Translations under genes and position numbers: made by a program
Notes under the pieces: model-generated
Told to the model about the DNA's origin: nothing
Databases searched by the model: none
What the model saw: only the letters and a program-made list of their open reading frames with translations
Assembly (NCBI GenBank): GCA_964649825.1
Contig: CAZYQW010000023.1
Location: 27,489-91,488 of the forward strand
DNA: 64,000 nt
Direction of reading: 5' to 3'
Origin: CAZYQW01 sp964649825
Lineage (GTDB): Bacteria > Planctomycetota > B15-G4 > JADJEK01
Shown here: positions 1 through 9,843 of the stretch, in pieces
Layout of the letters: every line of letters starts with the position of its first letter
Position numbering within the stretch: the stretch's first letter is position 1

Positions 1-1478
1 GACAGGTCGCCGATCCACCCCACGAACGGTGCCTGTCGCAGCTCGATCGCGGTACGGAGGATCTGGAACATCCCGATGAAGACGGGGAACGTGATGAAGA
101 TCGAAAGGCAGCCGAGGAGCGGCGGCCGCGCGTTGTGCTCCTTCAGGAGCTTCATCTGCTCCTGCGCGAACTTCTGCGGCTTGTCCTTGTAGCGGTCGCG
201 GAGCTGGTCGAGCTTCGGCTTCAGCACCTGCATCTTCTGCGAGTAGCGCTGCATGCTCACCTGCTGCGTGCGGGTGATCGGGAAGATCAGGACCCGCACC
301 ATCAGCGTGAGCAGGATGATCGCGACCCCCCAGTTTCCGACGAAGCCGTGGAAGAAGCGCAGGATCGCGAGCAACGCGACGTTGACCCAGCGGAAGCTCG
401 AGCCGTAGTTCTCTTCGACGAGCGGCTGGATGATCGACAACCCCTGCGCGTCGAGGTGGTCGGGATCCTTCGGTCCGAGGTAGTAGGTGAACCCCACCGG
501 CGTGAAGCTGCCGTCGCGCGCGAGCGGAAGCGGAACCACGAGGTCGGCCTGGATCTTCTCCTCGACGTCCTCGTTCGCGGCGCGCAGATCGGCCGACGTC
601 GCCTCGCCCGCGACGTGCGGGGCGAGCAGCGCCGCGAAGTAGAGGTTGGTGCACCCCGCCCATGCGAGCGATGCACGGCCGCGGCCGGCCACGGTCGCGG
701 GATCCCCCGCGAGCTCGGACGCCGGCTGCACGGTCACGGTGTTGTCCCCGCCGAGGCCTGCGATCATCGCGACGGCCTTCGGCGGATCGGTCCACTGTCC
801 GCGCTCGACGTCCTGGATCCCGCCGGCGGCGCGGAGGAGGAACGTCTTGGCGCTGCCGCGCAACGATTCGGCGTGGGCCCGCGCGGCGACCTCGACCGTC
901 AGGTAGGAATCGTGCGCGCCGCACGAGATCCTCTTCTCGAGCTCCAGGCCGTCCGCCGCCCGATAGCGAAAGGTCAAGACCCGCCCCTCGCTCGACGTCA
1001 CGTCCTCGACGTCCCAGTGGACGTCCTCGAGTCCGTAGCGCGCGACTTGGTCCATCCCGGTCAGCTCCCGCAGGGCGAGCGGGTTGCCATACGAGAGGCT
1101 CGGGTCGGGGAAGAGCGTCACCCAACCGCTCGGATCCGAGTCCGACTCGGGCGTGCTCGCCGTGACGCGGTACTTCTTCAGGTACACCTGCGTCACGCTG
1201 GCCCCGCGGTTGGTGAACTCGACGCGGAGGAAGTCGTTCTCGAACGGCTGGATGTCGATCACACCGACGGAGGTCACGGGAAAATCGCCCGGGACGACCG
1301 GCGCCGACGAGACGTACCCGCTCGCGGTCGGCGTCGAAGCGGCGGATTCGCCGGACGTCGCCGTCGCTGTCTCCGTTGGACCGGGGCTCGGCGCCTTCGG
1401 CGGCGGCGCGACGATCTTCCAGTAGAGCAGCGTGAACAGGAAGCAGGCGAGAAAGGTGACGAGAAGTCGGCGCTCCAA
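1..1478 (-). CDS. yidC: YidC membrane protein insertase (3' end outside window)
   Basis: Inner-membrane insertase that helps Sec-exported and small membrane proteins into the bilayer. The gene reads leftward and runs off the window, so about 492 residues are visible and the last membrane helices are missing. The N-terminus has one hydrophobic helix (ACFLFTLLYW) and a Pro/Ala/Ser/Thr linker. A long periplasmic beta domain follows, then the insertase core starting near NWGVAIILLTLMVRVLIFPI, whose Arg is the conserved groove residue, and the basic cytoplasmic coiled hairpin (MQVLKPKLDQLRDRYKDKP). The start is TTG at 1478, the first possible start after an in-frame TAG that is also the stop codon of the upstream phosphoesterase. 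I see no Shine-Dalgarno, so coupling to that gene is likely. The usual rnpA/rpmH neighbours are not here. Confidence 0.93.
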   Translation of the reverse strand, partial: MERRLLVTFLACFLFTLLYWKIVAPPPKAPSPGPTETATATSGESAASTPTASGYVSSAPVVPGDFPVTSVGVIDIQPFENDFLRVEFTNRGASVTQVYLKKYRVTASTPESDSDPSGWVTLFPDPSLSYGNPLALRELTGMDQVARYGLEDVHWDVEDVTSSEGRVLTFRYRAADGLELEKRISCGAHDSYLTVEVAARAHAESLRGSAKTFLLRAAGGIQDVERGQWTDPPKAVAMIAGLGGDNTVTVQPASELAGDPATVAGRGRASLAWAGCTNLYFAALLAPHVAGEATSADLRAANEDVEEKIQADLVVPLPLARDGSFTPVGFTYYLGPKDPDHLDAQGLSIIQPLVEENYGSSFRWVNVALLAILRFFHGFVGNWGVAIILLTLMVRVLIFPITRTQQVSMQRYSQKMQVLKPKLDQLRDRYKDKPQKFAQEQMKLLKEHNARPPLLGCLSIFITFPVFIGMFQILRTAIELRQAPFVGWIGDL

Positions 1479-1487
1479 GGGTTCTTG

Positions 1488-2243
1488 CTACCTCCCGACT
1501 TTCAGGCGATCCGCCAGATACCGCGGGAGACCCCCGGACTGAACGATCTTCCGCATGGTGGTCTCGTAGTCGTATTCCACTCGATGGATGAACACGGTCT
1601 CGCCGTCCCACGTGGCGTAGCACGCACGATTGTCGCCGTCACGAGGCTGACCGACCGAACCTACGTTGATGAGGGCTTTGTCGCCTTCCTTGATCCGGTA
1701 GCCGTTCTCGAACGCGCTCGGCGGCAGGAACCCGCCCGACACCGGGTAGACGCCGGGCACGTGGCTGTGTCCGACGAAGCACGCCTTGCGATCGACCTTC
1801 GCGAAGATCTCACGCATCTTCGGGCCGTCCTGAACGTCACGCGGCAGCATGTACTCGCGGATCGGATCCCGCGGCGAGCCGTGGACGAGGAGGGCCGTTT
1901 CGAGCCGGTGGGTCGGCACCATGTGGTCGCTCAGGAGACCCCACATGGCGTAGCGGTCCTCCCGCGGCAGGTTGGGGTCGTTCAACTGATCTCGGGTCCA
2001 GTCGAGCGCGGTGCGAGCCTTGTCGTTGAAATCCTCCGCGACGTAGAGCACCGCTTCCTCGTGGTTCCCGCGCAGACAAACCTCCCACTCGGGCACGAGA
2101 CGGAGCGCCGCGACCGGCTCGGGGCCGTACCCGATGACGTCCCCAAGACAGATGATCCGATCGATACCGCGGCGCTCGATGTCATCGAGGACCGCATGGA
2201 TGGCCTCCATGTTGGAGTGCAGATCGGAAATGAATGCGATCAC
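1488..2243 (-). CDS. YfcE/calcineurin-like metallophosphoesterase
   Basis: A 251-residue cytoplasmic phosphoesterase. All metal-binding blocks of the calcineurin-like fold are present in order: SDLHSN at the start, GDVIGYGP near residue 35, RGNHE near 58, a central HGSPRD and GHSHVPG near 158. NVGSVGQPRDGD follows, a signature of the YfcE / diadenosine-tetraphosphatase-like branch. The family hydrolyses phosphodiesters or phosphomonoesters with two metal ions; the substrate cannot be read from sequence. A good Shine-Dalgarno (GGAGG) lies upstream of ATG 2243. It is co-directional with yidC, whose start lies 9 nt past the stop codon, so the two probably form an operon. Confidence 0.88.
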   Translation of the reverse strand: MIAFISDLHSNMEAIHAVLDDIERRGIDRIICLGDVIGYGPEPVAALRLVPEWEVCLRGNHEEAVLYVAEDFNDKARTALDWTRDQLNDPNLPREDRYAMWGLLSDHMVPTHRLETALLVHGSPRDPIREYMLPRDVQDGPKMREIFAKVDRKACFVGHSHVPGVYPVSGGFLPPSAFENGYRIKEGDKALINVGSVGQPRDGDNRACYATWDGETVFIHRVEYDYETTMRKIVQSGGLPRYLADRLKVGR

Positions 2244-2434
2244 TTCGCTCCTCCGCGGCGGTGCTCCTTCGGCTGTCTCCGCGCAGTCGTTACGGCACCG
2301 GACGGGTTTCGAACAAGGGGTCGCGCGAGAGCGAACGAGCCTCGCGGACCGGCGGGAATCCCGGCTGTCTCGATTCGAACGCGTTCCGCGGGTACTGGCG
2401 ACGGTGTGCCAACCAGACAGAATGGAAGGACTTC

Positions 2435-2463
2435 CTTTTAACCTCCGGCGCCGGCCGGGTCAA
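2435..2463 (-). promoter_or_regulatory. Putative sigma-70 promoter for the phosphoesterase-yidC operon
   Basis: On the minus strand TTGACC (2458-2463) is followed after 16-17 nt by TTAAAA or TAAAAG (2435-2441). A transcript from here would have a leader of roughly 185 nt before ATG 2243. Apart from this promoter I see no gene or RNA in the 2244-2475 gap. A TTCGAAC string near 2308 resembles a tRNA T-loop but has no matching stem. Confidence 0.45.
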
Positions 2464-2475
2464 CGACCGCAAGGA

Positions 2476-3156
2476 TCAACCATCGGCGGCCATGTATCCA
2501 GCTTCGCGAAGTGAAACATAGTCGTCGTCACCGACGATCACGTGATCGAGCAACGAGATCCCGACGAGCCGGCCGACCTGAGCCAAGCGGTCCGTCACCT
2601 CGATGTCCTCGCGGCTGGGGGTCGGATCGCCGCTCGGGTGGTTGTGCGCGACGATGATCGCGACCGCCGACTCGCGAATCGCGGGCCGGAACACCTCGCG
2701 CGGATGGACGAGCGAGCCGGTCAGAGTGCCGATCGATACGCGCTCCTCGCGCAGCAACCGATGGCGCGCGTCCAGAAGGAGGGCCACGAACTGCTCTTTC
2801 GACTGGTCACGAAGTCGCGGGCCGAGCAGCGAGTTCACGTCCGCCCCCGCCTTGATGGGACGTCCACGGGACGGGGGCTCGGCGGCAAGGCGGCGCGCCA
2901 GCTCGAACGTGGCCGACAACCGGCCCGCCTGCGCCGGGCCGACGCCGGGGATCGCCAACCACTCCGCCGTGCGCCGCTGCGCCAAGGCGCGCAGGCCGGC
3001 CCCGCGTCCGGCGATCGTGCGCGCCACGTCGAACACGGACGCGTCGCGCGTTCCCGTGCCGAGGATCAGCGCGAGCAGCTCGTCGAGGCTCAGCGCCTGT
3101 TCGCCCAGCTCGAGCAACCGCTCGCGCGGCCCGATCCTGCCCCGGTCCGTTTCCAT
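2476..3156 (-). CDS. radC: RadC/JAMM-domain protein
   Basis: A 226-residue protein with an N-terminal helix-hairpin-helix-like region (IPGVGPAQAGRL, near residue 70) and a C-terminal JAB1/MPN metalloprotease-like domain. The JAMM zinc motif is intact as HNHPSGDPTPSREDIE. RadC proteins were once linked to DNA repair, but their cellular role is unsettled, so only the fold is safe. The start chosen is ATG 3156, with GGAG 9 nt upstream; the frame stays open another 25 codons, but those are Arg-rich and lack a ribosome site. It is transcribed in the same direction as the flanking genes, but the gaps on both sides (90 and 232 nt) suggest its own unit. Confidence 0.9.
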   Translation of the reverse strand: METDRGRIGPRERLLELGEQALSLDELLALILGTGTRDASVFDVARTIAGRGAGLRALAQRRTAEWLAIPGVGPAQAGRLSATFELARRLAAEPPSRGRPIKAGADVNSLLGPRLRDQSKEQFVALLLDARHRLLREERVSIGTLTGSLVHPREVFRPAIRESAVAIIVAHNHPSGDPTPSREDIEVTDRLAQVGRLVGISLLDHVIVGDDDYVSLREAGYMAADG

Positions 3157-3246
3157 CAGAGTCGTCTCCGTTCCCCACGGGAGACGATGCCGGCGGCGTG
3201 CGGTGACTCGAAAACGACTCGCCCGAAACACGGAGCGCGGCGTCGT

Positions 3247-4446
3247 TCACGCGCGGATCAGCACCGGATCGCCAATCACCACGCGGTCCCCGACGTCGCC
3301 GTGGGCGCCGAAGTCGACCTCGATCGAGAGCTCCATCGCACCGCTCAGATCCACGGAAACCACGTGCGGCGCGGCGCCGGCAACGAGCTCCGGACTCTCG
3401 AACCGCGTCTCTCCGTCCACCACCACGCGCAGCACCGCGGCTCCCGTCGTCTCCAACTCCAGCACTTCGTCCGCGATTCCCGTGAAAGCCTCCAGCCGAG
3501 CGAACGTGCCGTTCAGCCCGTATCTGAGCACCGTGCGGGAGTGCACCCCCAGGCCCTTGCCGAACCGCTCGCCACCGACCTGAAGCAACTCCCCGGTCAC
3601 GGTCCGATCACGTCGCCATGGAAAGAGGAAGTCGTCCGAGCCGCCGAGGAACGGCGTCTGCTCCACGCCGCTCGGCTCGAGATCGCTGAGATAGACGAAC
3701 CGGTCGCCGCTGAACCGCACCCGCTCGAGGTGCGTGAACGGCACGACGAGATCGCGGCGGAAGAGCGTGTCCACTCGGATTCGCCCCGACGACAGATCGT
3801 TCAGGTCGCCGATCACCACCCCGCCGCCGGCGAGCTCGAGCTCGACGCGACGCTTCGGCGGGGTCCACTCCGAATCGAACGGCACGACGGAGAAGCCGAG
3901 AACGCTGTCCAGCTCGAGCGTGATCTCGCCGAGCTGGCTCTCGATCGAGACGCCCGCCGTTCCGATCTGCGTGAGCGTCCCGCGCACGCGATCGCCTTCC
4001 ACCGGTCCCCGGCGGTAGACCACGTCCGACTCGGCCGCGGGGGGAAACGAGGCCGGATCGACCCGGATCTCCGGCGATCCGATCGAGACCGCGCGAATGA
4101 CGTCGATCGAGAGGCGCAGCTCGCCGAGGGACGCCGTCTCGATTCGGATGCGATCCTCGTCGCCGGGGAGCAACCGGCCGATGACGCGCGATCCGTCCGC
4201 GAGCAACACCTCCGCGTTCGAGTCGACCGGCTCGAGCTTCGCTCCGACCGTGTCGGCCGACACCACGTCATCGATGGCGATGCGCGCCGTCGAATCCGCG
4301 GCGTCGATGACGAACGCGTCGCCATCGATCCTGAGGGTCTTGGCCACCACTCGCCGGCCATCGATCGTGCGAAGCACCAGGTCCGCCACCGCGGGGCGGC
4401 TGCTCCCCATTGCGAGCAGGATCAGCAAGAACATCAGCCGTCGCAT
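3247..4446 (-). CDS. Secreted NPCBM-domain protein
   Basis: A 399-residue exported protein. The signal peptide is MRRLMFLLILLAMGSSRPAVA. Residues about 25-250 hold three or four short beta repeats of the type GSRVIGRLL / GDRVRGTL / GGVVIGDL, each ending in a segment that sets up the next repeat. The C-terminal part (from about residue 260) looks like an NPCBM carbohydrate-binding-like domain: FGKGLGVHSRTVLRYGL, then DEVLELETTGAAVLRVVVDG. Such proteins are common in planctomycetes, and a role in binding cell-surface or environmental glycan is inferred. The start at 4446 is fixed by a strong ribosome site (TAGGAGGG) 8 nt upstream. The frame is open 39 codons further upstream, without a ribosome site. 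Confidence 0.78.
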   Translation of the reverse strand: MRRLMFLLILLAMGSSRPAVADLVLRTIDGRRVVAKTLRIDGDAFVIDAADSTARIAIDDVVSADTVGAKLEPVDSNAEVLLADGSRVIGRLLPGDEDRIRIETASLGELRLSIDVIRAVSIGSPEIRVDPASFPPAAESDVVYRRGPVEGDRVRGTLTQIGTAGVSIESQLGEITLELDSVLGFSVVPFDSEWTPPKRRVELELAGGGVVIGDLNDLSSGRIRVDTLFRRDLVVPFTHLERVRFSGDRFVYLSDLEPSGVEQTPFLGGSDDFLFPWRRDRTVTGELLQVGGERFGKGLGVHSRTVLRYGLNGTFARLEAFTGIADEVLELETTGAAVLRVVVDGETRFESPELVAGAAPHVVSVDLSGAMELSIEVDFGAHGDVGDRVVIGDPVLIRA

Positions 4447-4800
4447 CGCACACCCTCCTATTCGTCCTGTCGCTCCCGCGCCGACGACGCGAGGGGGCAC
4501 GTCATTCTGACCCGGCGGCGCCCCGCTCGCTCGGCGAGAGCGACAGTCTGTCACTCTGCGCATCTGGGTCCACCGTCACAACCTGAATTACGAACAAACG
4601 TTGGGAACGTGACGATCGATCTCGTCGCGGCATCCGTTTTGCTGTGAAGCCAGGATCTTCGGGCGACGGGGCATTCAACCCGTCCGACGGCCGTAAGCCG
4701 TGCCGGAGAGAATCGAAAATTCGGGAGATCCGCACCCGCACCTCGACAGGTCGCGGTCGGCTCCTGTTCGGATACCGATCAGATTCGGGAGGTGAATGAG
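4447..4800. other. Divergent intergenic region upstream of the groEL cluster
   Basis: About 350 bp between the minus-strand NPCBM gene and groL1. I searched for the HrcA/CIRCE inverted repeat (TTAGCACTC-N9-GAGTGCTAA) and saw none. No convincing sigma-32 or sigma-70 promoter stands out. Two small inverted repeats are present: GACAGTCTGTC near 4542 and ACGTT-GGG-AACGT near 4599. Heat-shock control of the operon, if any, must use another site. No gene is visible. Confidence 0.5.
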
Positions 4801-6453
<1,653 letters not shown>

Positions 6454-6508
6454 GCCCGATCGACGCGACGAGACAGAACACGAACAAAAGATTCAGGAGA
6501 ACATTGAG

Positions 6509-6802
6509 ATGGTGAAGATTCGACCCTTGGACGACCGCGTCGTCATCGAGGTTCTCGAGGCCGAGGAGAAGACGGCGGGCGGCATCCTGCTCCCCGACAC
6601 GGCGAAGGAGAAGCCGCAGAAGGGCAAGGTGACCGCGGTCGGCGCGGGCCGGCTCGGCGACGACGGCAAGCGTCAGGAGATGACCCTGAAGAAGGGTGAC
6701 CTCGTCATGTTCGGCAAGTACGCCGGCAGCGACGTCGAGGTCGGCGGCAAGGAAATGAAGATCATGCGGGAGAGCGAGATTCTCCTGCGGATCGATAGCT
6801 GA
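6509..6802 (+). CDS. groS: Co-chaperonin GroES
   Basis: A 97-residue co-chaperonin lid. It has the family start (KIRPLDDRVVIEVLEAEEKT), the mobile loop GGILLPDTAKEKPQKGKV, and the later block KKGDLVMFGKYAG. A GGAG site lies 9 nt before ATG 6509. It lies 55 nt after groL1 and only 13 nt before groL2, so one transcript probably carries all three and this lid may serve both rings. Confidence 0.97.
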   Translation: MVKIRPLDDRVVIEVLEAEEKTAGGILLPDTAKEKPQKGKVTAVGAGRLGDDGKRQEMTLKKGDLVMFGKYAGSDVEVGGKEMKIMRESEILLRIDS

Positions 6803-6815
6803 GGAGACGTCACAG

Positions 6816-8420
6816 ATGGCCAAGCAACTGCTGTTCGAAGACGACGCTCAGCGCAAGATCCTGAAGGGGATCGAGAAGCTGGCGAAGACGGTGAGGATCA
6901 CCCTCGGCCCGGGAGGTCGGAACGTGATCCTGAAGAAGTCGTTCGGCTCCCCCCAGATCACGAAGGACGGCGTCACGGTCTCCAAGGAGATCGAGCTCGA
7001 GGATCCGTTCGAGAACATGGGCGTGAAGCTCGTGAACGAGGTGGCGAGCAAGACCTCGGACCAGGCCGGTGACGGCACGACGTCCGCGACGGTGCTCGCC
7101 GAAGCGATCTACCGCGAAGGCCTGAAGGCGGTCACGTCGGGCGTCAACCCGGTCGCGTTGAAGCGCGGGATCGACGCCGCGGTCGCGGCCGTGGTCGATG
7201 AGCTGAAGCGCCTGTCGAAGCCGATCAAGGACGAGTCCGAGGTTGCGCAGGTCGGCACGATCTCGGCCAACCAGGACGCGGTGATCGGCCAGCTCCTCGC
7301 GGACGCGGTTTCGAAGGTCGGCAACGACGGAGTGATCACGGTCGAAGAAGGTCGCACGTCGGAGACCGAGCTCGAGTTCGTCGAGGGCCTCGAATTCGAC
7401 AAGGGCTACCTCTCGCCGTACTTCGTGACCGACGTCCAGGCGATGTCGGCCGAGCTCGAGGACGCGTATATCCTCATCCACGAGAAGAAGCTCTCGAACC
7501 TCCGGGCGCTCCTGCCGTTGCTCGAGAAGATCGCCGGAACCGGCAAGCCGCTGCTCATCATCGCCGAGGACGTCGAGAGCGAGGCTCTCGCCGCGCTGGT
7601 GGTGAACAAGCTGCGCAACGTCATCAGCGCGTGCGCGGTGAAGGCGCCTGGCTTTGGAGATCGTCGCAAGGCGATGCTCGAGGACATCGCGATCCTCACC
7701 GGCGGCACCGCGATCTCCGAGGAGCTCGGCCAGAAGCTCGAGGCGGTGACCCTCGACCAGCTCGGCCGCGCGAAGTCGATCCGCGTCACGAAGGACGCGA
7801 CGACGGTCGTGCGCGGGGCCGGCAAGAAGGCCGACATCGAGCGCCGGATCGCTCAACTCCGTGGTCAGATCGACCAGACGACCTCGGACTATGACCGCGA
7901 GAAGCTCCAGGAGCGGCTCGCCAAGCTGACCGGCGGCGTCGCCGTCGTGAAGGTCGGCGCCTCGACCGAGGCCGAACTGAAGGAGAAGAAAGCCCGCGTC
8001 GAGGACGCGCTCCACGCGACGCGCGCGGCGGTCGAAGAGGGCGTCGTCCCCGGCGGCGGGGTGGCGCTCCTGCGGACGCTTCCGGCGCTCGAGGGCCTGA
8101 AGCTGAAGGGCGAAGAGAAGTTCGGCAAGGCGGTGATCGAGAAGGCGATCCAGGCGCCCCTCTACTGGATCGCCGAGAACGCCGGCGAGGACGGCGCGGT
8201 CGTCGTGTCGGAGGTGCGGGCGAAGAAGGGTGCCCACGGCTTCAACGCGCTCACCCGCAAGTACGAAGACCTGACGAAGGCCGGCGTCATCGACCCGACG
8301 AAGGTGGTTCGAACCGCGCTCCAGAACGCGGCCTCGATCGCGGGTCTGCTGCTGACCACGCAGACCCTCGTCACCGACCTGAAGGACAAAAAGGAGGCCG
8401 TGACCGGCAGCACGGTCTAG
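6816..8420 (+). CDS. groL2: Chaperonin GroEL, copy 2 (no GGM tail)
   Basis: A 534-residue chaperonin with the conserved ATP site (ITLGPGGRNVILKK, AGDGTTSATVLAEAI) and apical and equatorial blocks. It differs from groL1 over its whole length and ends in EAVTGSTV without a Gly-Gly-Met tail. It also carries APLYWIAENAGEDG where the first copy has PLRTIALNAGADA. GGAG precedes ATG 6816. The TAG stop is part of the CTAG that opens a repeat element starting at 8417. The tail-less paralogue may have a narrower client set; that is inference from what is known of other multi-chaperonin bacteria. Confidence 0.96.
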   Translation: MAKQLLFEDDAQRKILKGIEKLAKTVRITLGPGGRNVILKKSFGSPQITKDGVTVSKEIELEDPFENMGVKLVNEVASKTSDQAGDGTTSATVLAEAIYREGLKAVTSGVNPVALKRGIDAAVAAVVDELKRLSKPIKDESEVAQVGTISANQDAVIGQLLADAVSKVGNDGVITVEEGRTSETELEFVEGLEFDKGYLSPYFVTDVQAMSAELEDAYILIHEKKLSNLRALLPLLEKIAGTGKPLLIIAEDVESEALAALVVNKLRNVISACAVKAPGFGDRRKAMLEDIAILTGGTAISEELGQKLEAVTLDQLGRAKSIRVTKDATTVVRGAGKKADIERRIAQLRGQIDQTTSDYDREKLQERLAKLTGGVAVVKVGASTEAELKEKKARVEDALHATRAAVEEGVVPGGGVALLRTLPALEGLKLKGEEKFGKAVIEKAIQAPLYWIAENAGEDGAVVVSEVRAKKGAHGFNALTRKYEDLTKAGVIDPTKVVRTALQNAASIAGLLLTTQTLVTDLKDKKEAVTGSTV

Positions 8421-8581
8421 CAGCCCATGGTGAAAGTGCTTTCGAAGCGAGGCGAGGTGATCGCGACCGAGATCGAGGCGCAGGACCGCAGGCGTACTGC
8501 ATGTACGTCGAGGATCCTGCACGAAGAGATCGGTCGCGAGGGCCCGCCGCAGCCGGAATGACTTTCACCACGGGCGGCTAG
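8417..8581. repeat. Hairpin repeat element A, copy 1 (CTAG-bounded, 165 bp)
   Basis: An element running from CTAG (8417-8420) to CTAG (8578-8581). Its two ends are inverted repeats: the left end reads CAGCCCATGGTGAAAGT after CTAG, and the right end, read inward on the other strand, is CGCCCGTGGTGAAAGT. Inside are two more pairs of complementary arms, TCGCGACCGA with its complement, and GCAGGA..GTAC with GTAC..TCCTGC, closing on a small apical loop near 8496-8503. The whole can fold into one long imperfect hairpin. A second copy is at 63729-63894. The first CTAG contains the groL2 stop codon. No protein is encoded; a MITE-like mobile element or a structured RNA/terminator are the alternatives. 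Confidence 0.85.
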
Positions 8582-8608
8582 GCGCCTCTCGGCCCGTTGA
8601 ACCGCGTG

Positions 8609-8640
8609 GCCGGGTCCCGGAGTGTTGCCGGGGGCCCGGC
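8609..8640. other. GC-rich hairpin between groL2 and dnaJ
   Basis: GCCGGGTCCCGG (8609-8620) and CCGGGGGCCCGGC (8628-8640) pair almost perfectly around a 7-nt loop. No U-run follows, so it is not a classical intrinsic terminator. It could separate the gro and dnaJ transcripts or shape the dnaJ leader. Confidence 0.4.
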
Positions 8641-8703
8641 GCGCATCGGCGGCTCGCGACCCGAGCCTCGCGACTCCCCTCTGGTTGGACAATGGCAATC
8701 GGC

Positions 8704-9843
8704 ATGGCCAAACGCGACTACTACGAGGTGCTCGAGGTCGCCAAGGACGCGAGTCCCGACGACATCAAGCGCTCCTACCGGAAGCTCGCGTTCAAATATC
8801 ACCCGGACCGGAACCACGATGACGCGTCCGCCGAGGAGAGGTTCAAGGAAGCGGCGGAGGCGTACGAGGTCCTGTCGGACGAGAAGAAGCGTCGCATCTA
8901 CGACCAGTTCGGGCACGCCGGGCTCGCCGGGGCCGGAGCCGGCCCGCGCGGATTCTCCGGAGTCGAGGACATCTTCTCGGCGTTCGGCGACATCTTCGGC
9001 GGACCGGGCTCTCCGTTCGAGGACCTGTTCGGCGGCCGCGGTCGGGGCCGGAGCGGGCGCCGGGTCGAACGCGGCGCCTCGCTGAAGTGTCAGATCGAGC
9101 TTACCTTGGTCGAGGTGATGGCGGGGGTCGAGAAGACGATCGAGCTCCGCCGCAACGAGTTCTGCGAGTCCTGCGGCGGAAACGGCGCGGCGAAGGGGAC
9201 GAGCCCGACGAGTTGCACCGATTGCAACGGCAGCGGTCAGATCCAGATGTCGCAGGGGTTCTTCGCCATCCGACAGACGTGTCCACGCTGTCGCGGCGAA
9301 GGCACGGTCGTGACAAGACCGTGCGGCGAATGCCGCGGCACCGGACGCGTCGCCAAGAAACGCGAGATCACCGTGCGCATCCCGGCCGGCGTCCAGGACG
9401 GCACGCAGCTTCGCGTCACGGGTGAGGGCGAGCCGGGACGGAACGGCGGCCCGCGCGGGGACCTGTACTGCTTCGTCCGGGTCCGCGAGCATTCGATCTT
9501 CCAGCGCCAGGATGACCATCTGATCTGCGAGATGCCGATCTCGTTCTCCCAAGCCGCCCTCGGCGCCGACGTCGAGGTTCCGACGCTCGGCGGAAAGACG
9601 TCGCTCAAGATCCCACGCGGCACGCAGTCGGGCAACGTGTTCCCGCTTCGCGGCATGGGACTCCCGAACGTCTACGGGCACGGCCGCGGCGATCTCCACG
9701 TGCGCGTCGTCATCGAGACGCCGCGCAAGCTCACCCCGCGCCAGGAGGATCTGCTGCGCGAGTTCGCGAAGACCGAGGAGCTGCAGGTCAGTCCGCAGCG
9801 CAAAACGTTCCTCGATAAAGTACGAGAGCTGTTCGACTCATGA
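8704..9843 (+). CDS. dnaJ: Chaperone protein DnaJ
   Basis: A 379-residue type I Hsp40 co-chaperone that delivers clients to DnaK and stimulates its ATPase. The N-terminal J domain contains the HPD motif in KYHPDRNHDD. A Gly/Phe-rich linker follows. The zinc centre has four repeats, CESCGGNG, CTDCNGSG, CPRCRGEG and CGECRGTG, near residues 155-220, then the client-binding beta domains. I prefer ATG 8704 because MAKRDYYEVL is the usual DnaJ start. ATG 8692, four codons upstream, is also possible. Neither has a clear ribosome site; a GACAAT box lies at 8688-8693, 10 nt before ATG 8704. The stop overlaps grpE by 4 nt. Confidence 0.95.
   Translation: MAKRDYYEVLEVAKDASPDDIKRSYRKLAFKYHPDRNHDDASAEERFKEAAEAYEVLSDEKKRRIYDQFGHAGLAGAGAGPRGFSGVEDIFSAFGDIFGGPGSPFEDLFGGRGRGRSGRRVERGASLKCQIELTLVEVMAGVEKTIELRRNEFCESCGGNGAAKGTSPTSCTDCNGSGQIQMSQGFFAIRQTCPRCRGEGTVVTRPCGECRGTGRVAKKREITVRIPAGVQDGTQLRVTGEGEPGRNGGPRGDLYCFVRVREHSIFQRQDDHLICEMPISFSQAALGADVEVPTLGGKTSLKIPRGTQSGNVFPLRGMGLPNVYGHGRGDLHVRVVIETPRKLTPRQEDLLREFAKTEELQVSPQRKTFLDKVRELFDS

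Noticed and set aside
2290..2330. tRNA-like TTCGAAC string in the leader of the phosphoesterase gene
   Set aside because: The flanking bases cannot form the T-stem on either strand and no acceptor or anticodon arms are present.
135..2441. A 768-codon plus-strand reading frame opposite yidC and the phosphoesterase
   Set aside because: It is antisense to two recognisable proteins, is Arg/His/Glu-rich with no domain, and reflects the codon bias of high-GC DNA.
4447..4800. Expected CIRCE heat-shock operator upstream of groL1
   Set aside because: No TTAGCACTC-N9-GAGTGCTAA or close variant is visible on either strand.
8371..8571. Short minus-strand reading frame of 66 codons overlapping hairpin element A
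   Set aside because: It spans the palindrome and the end of groL2, has no protein-like composition, and the same region in copy 2 is not conserved as a frame.
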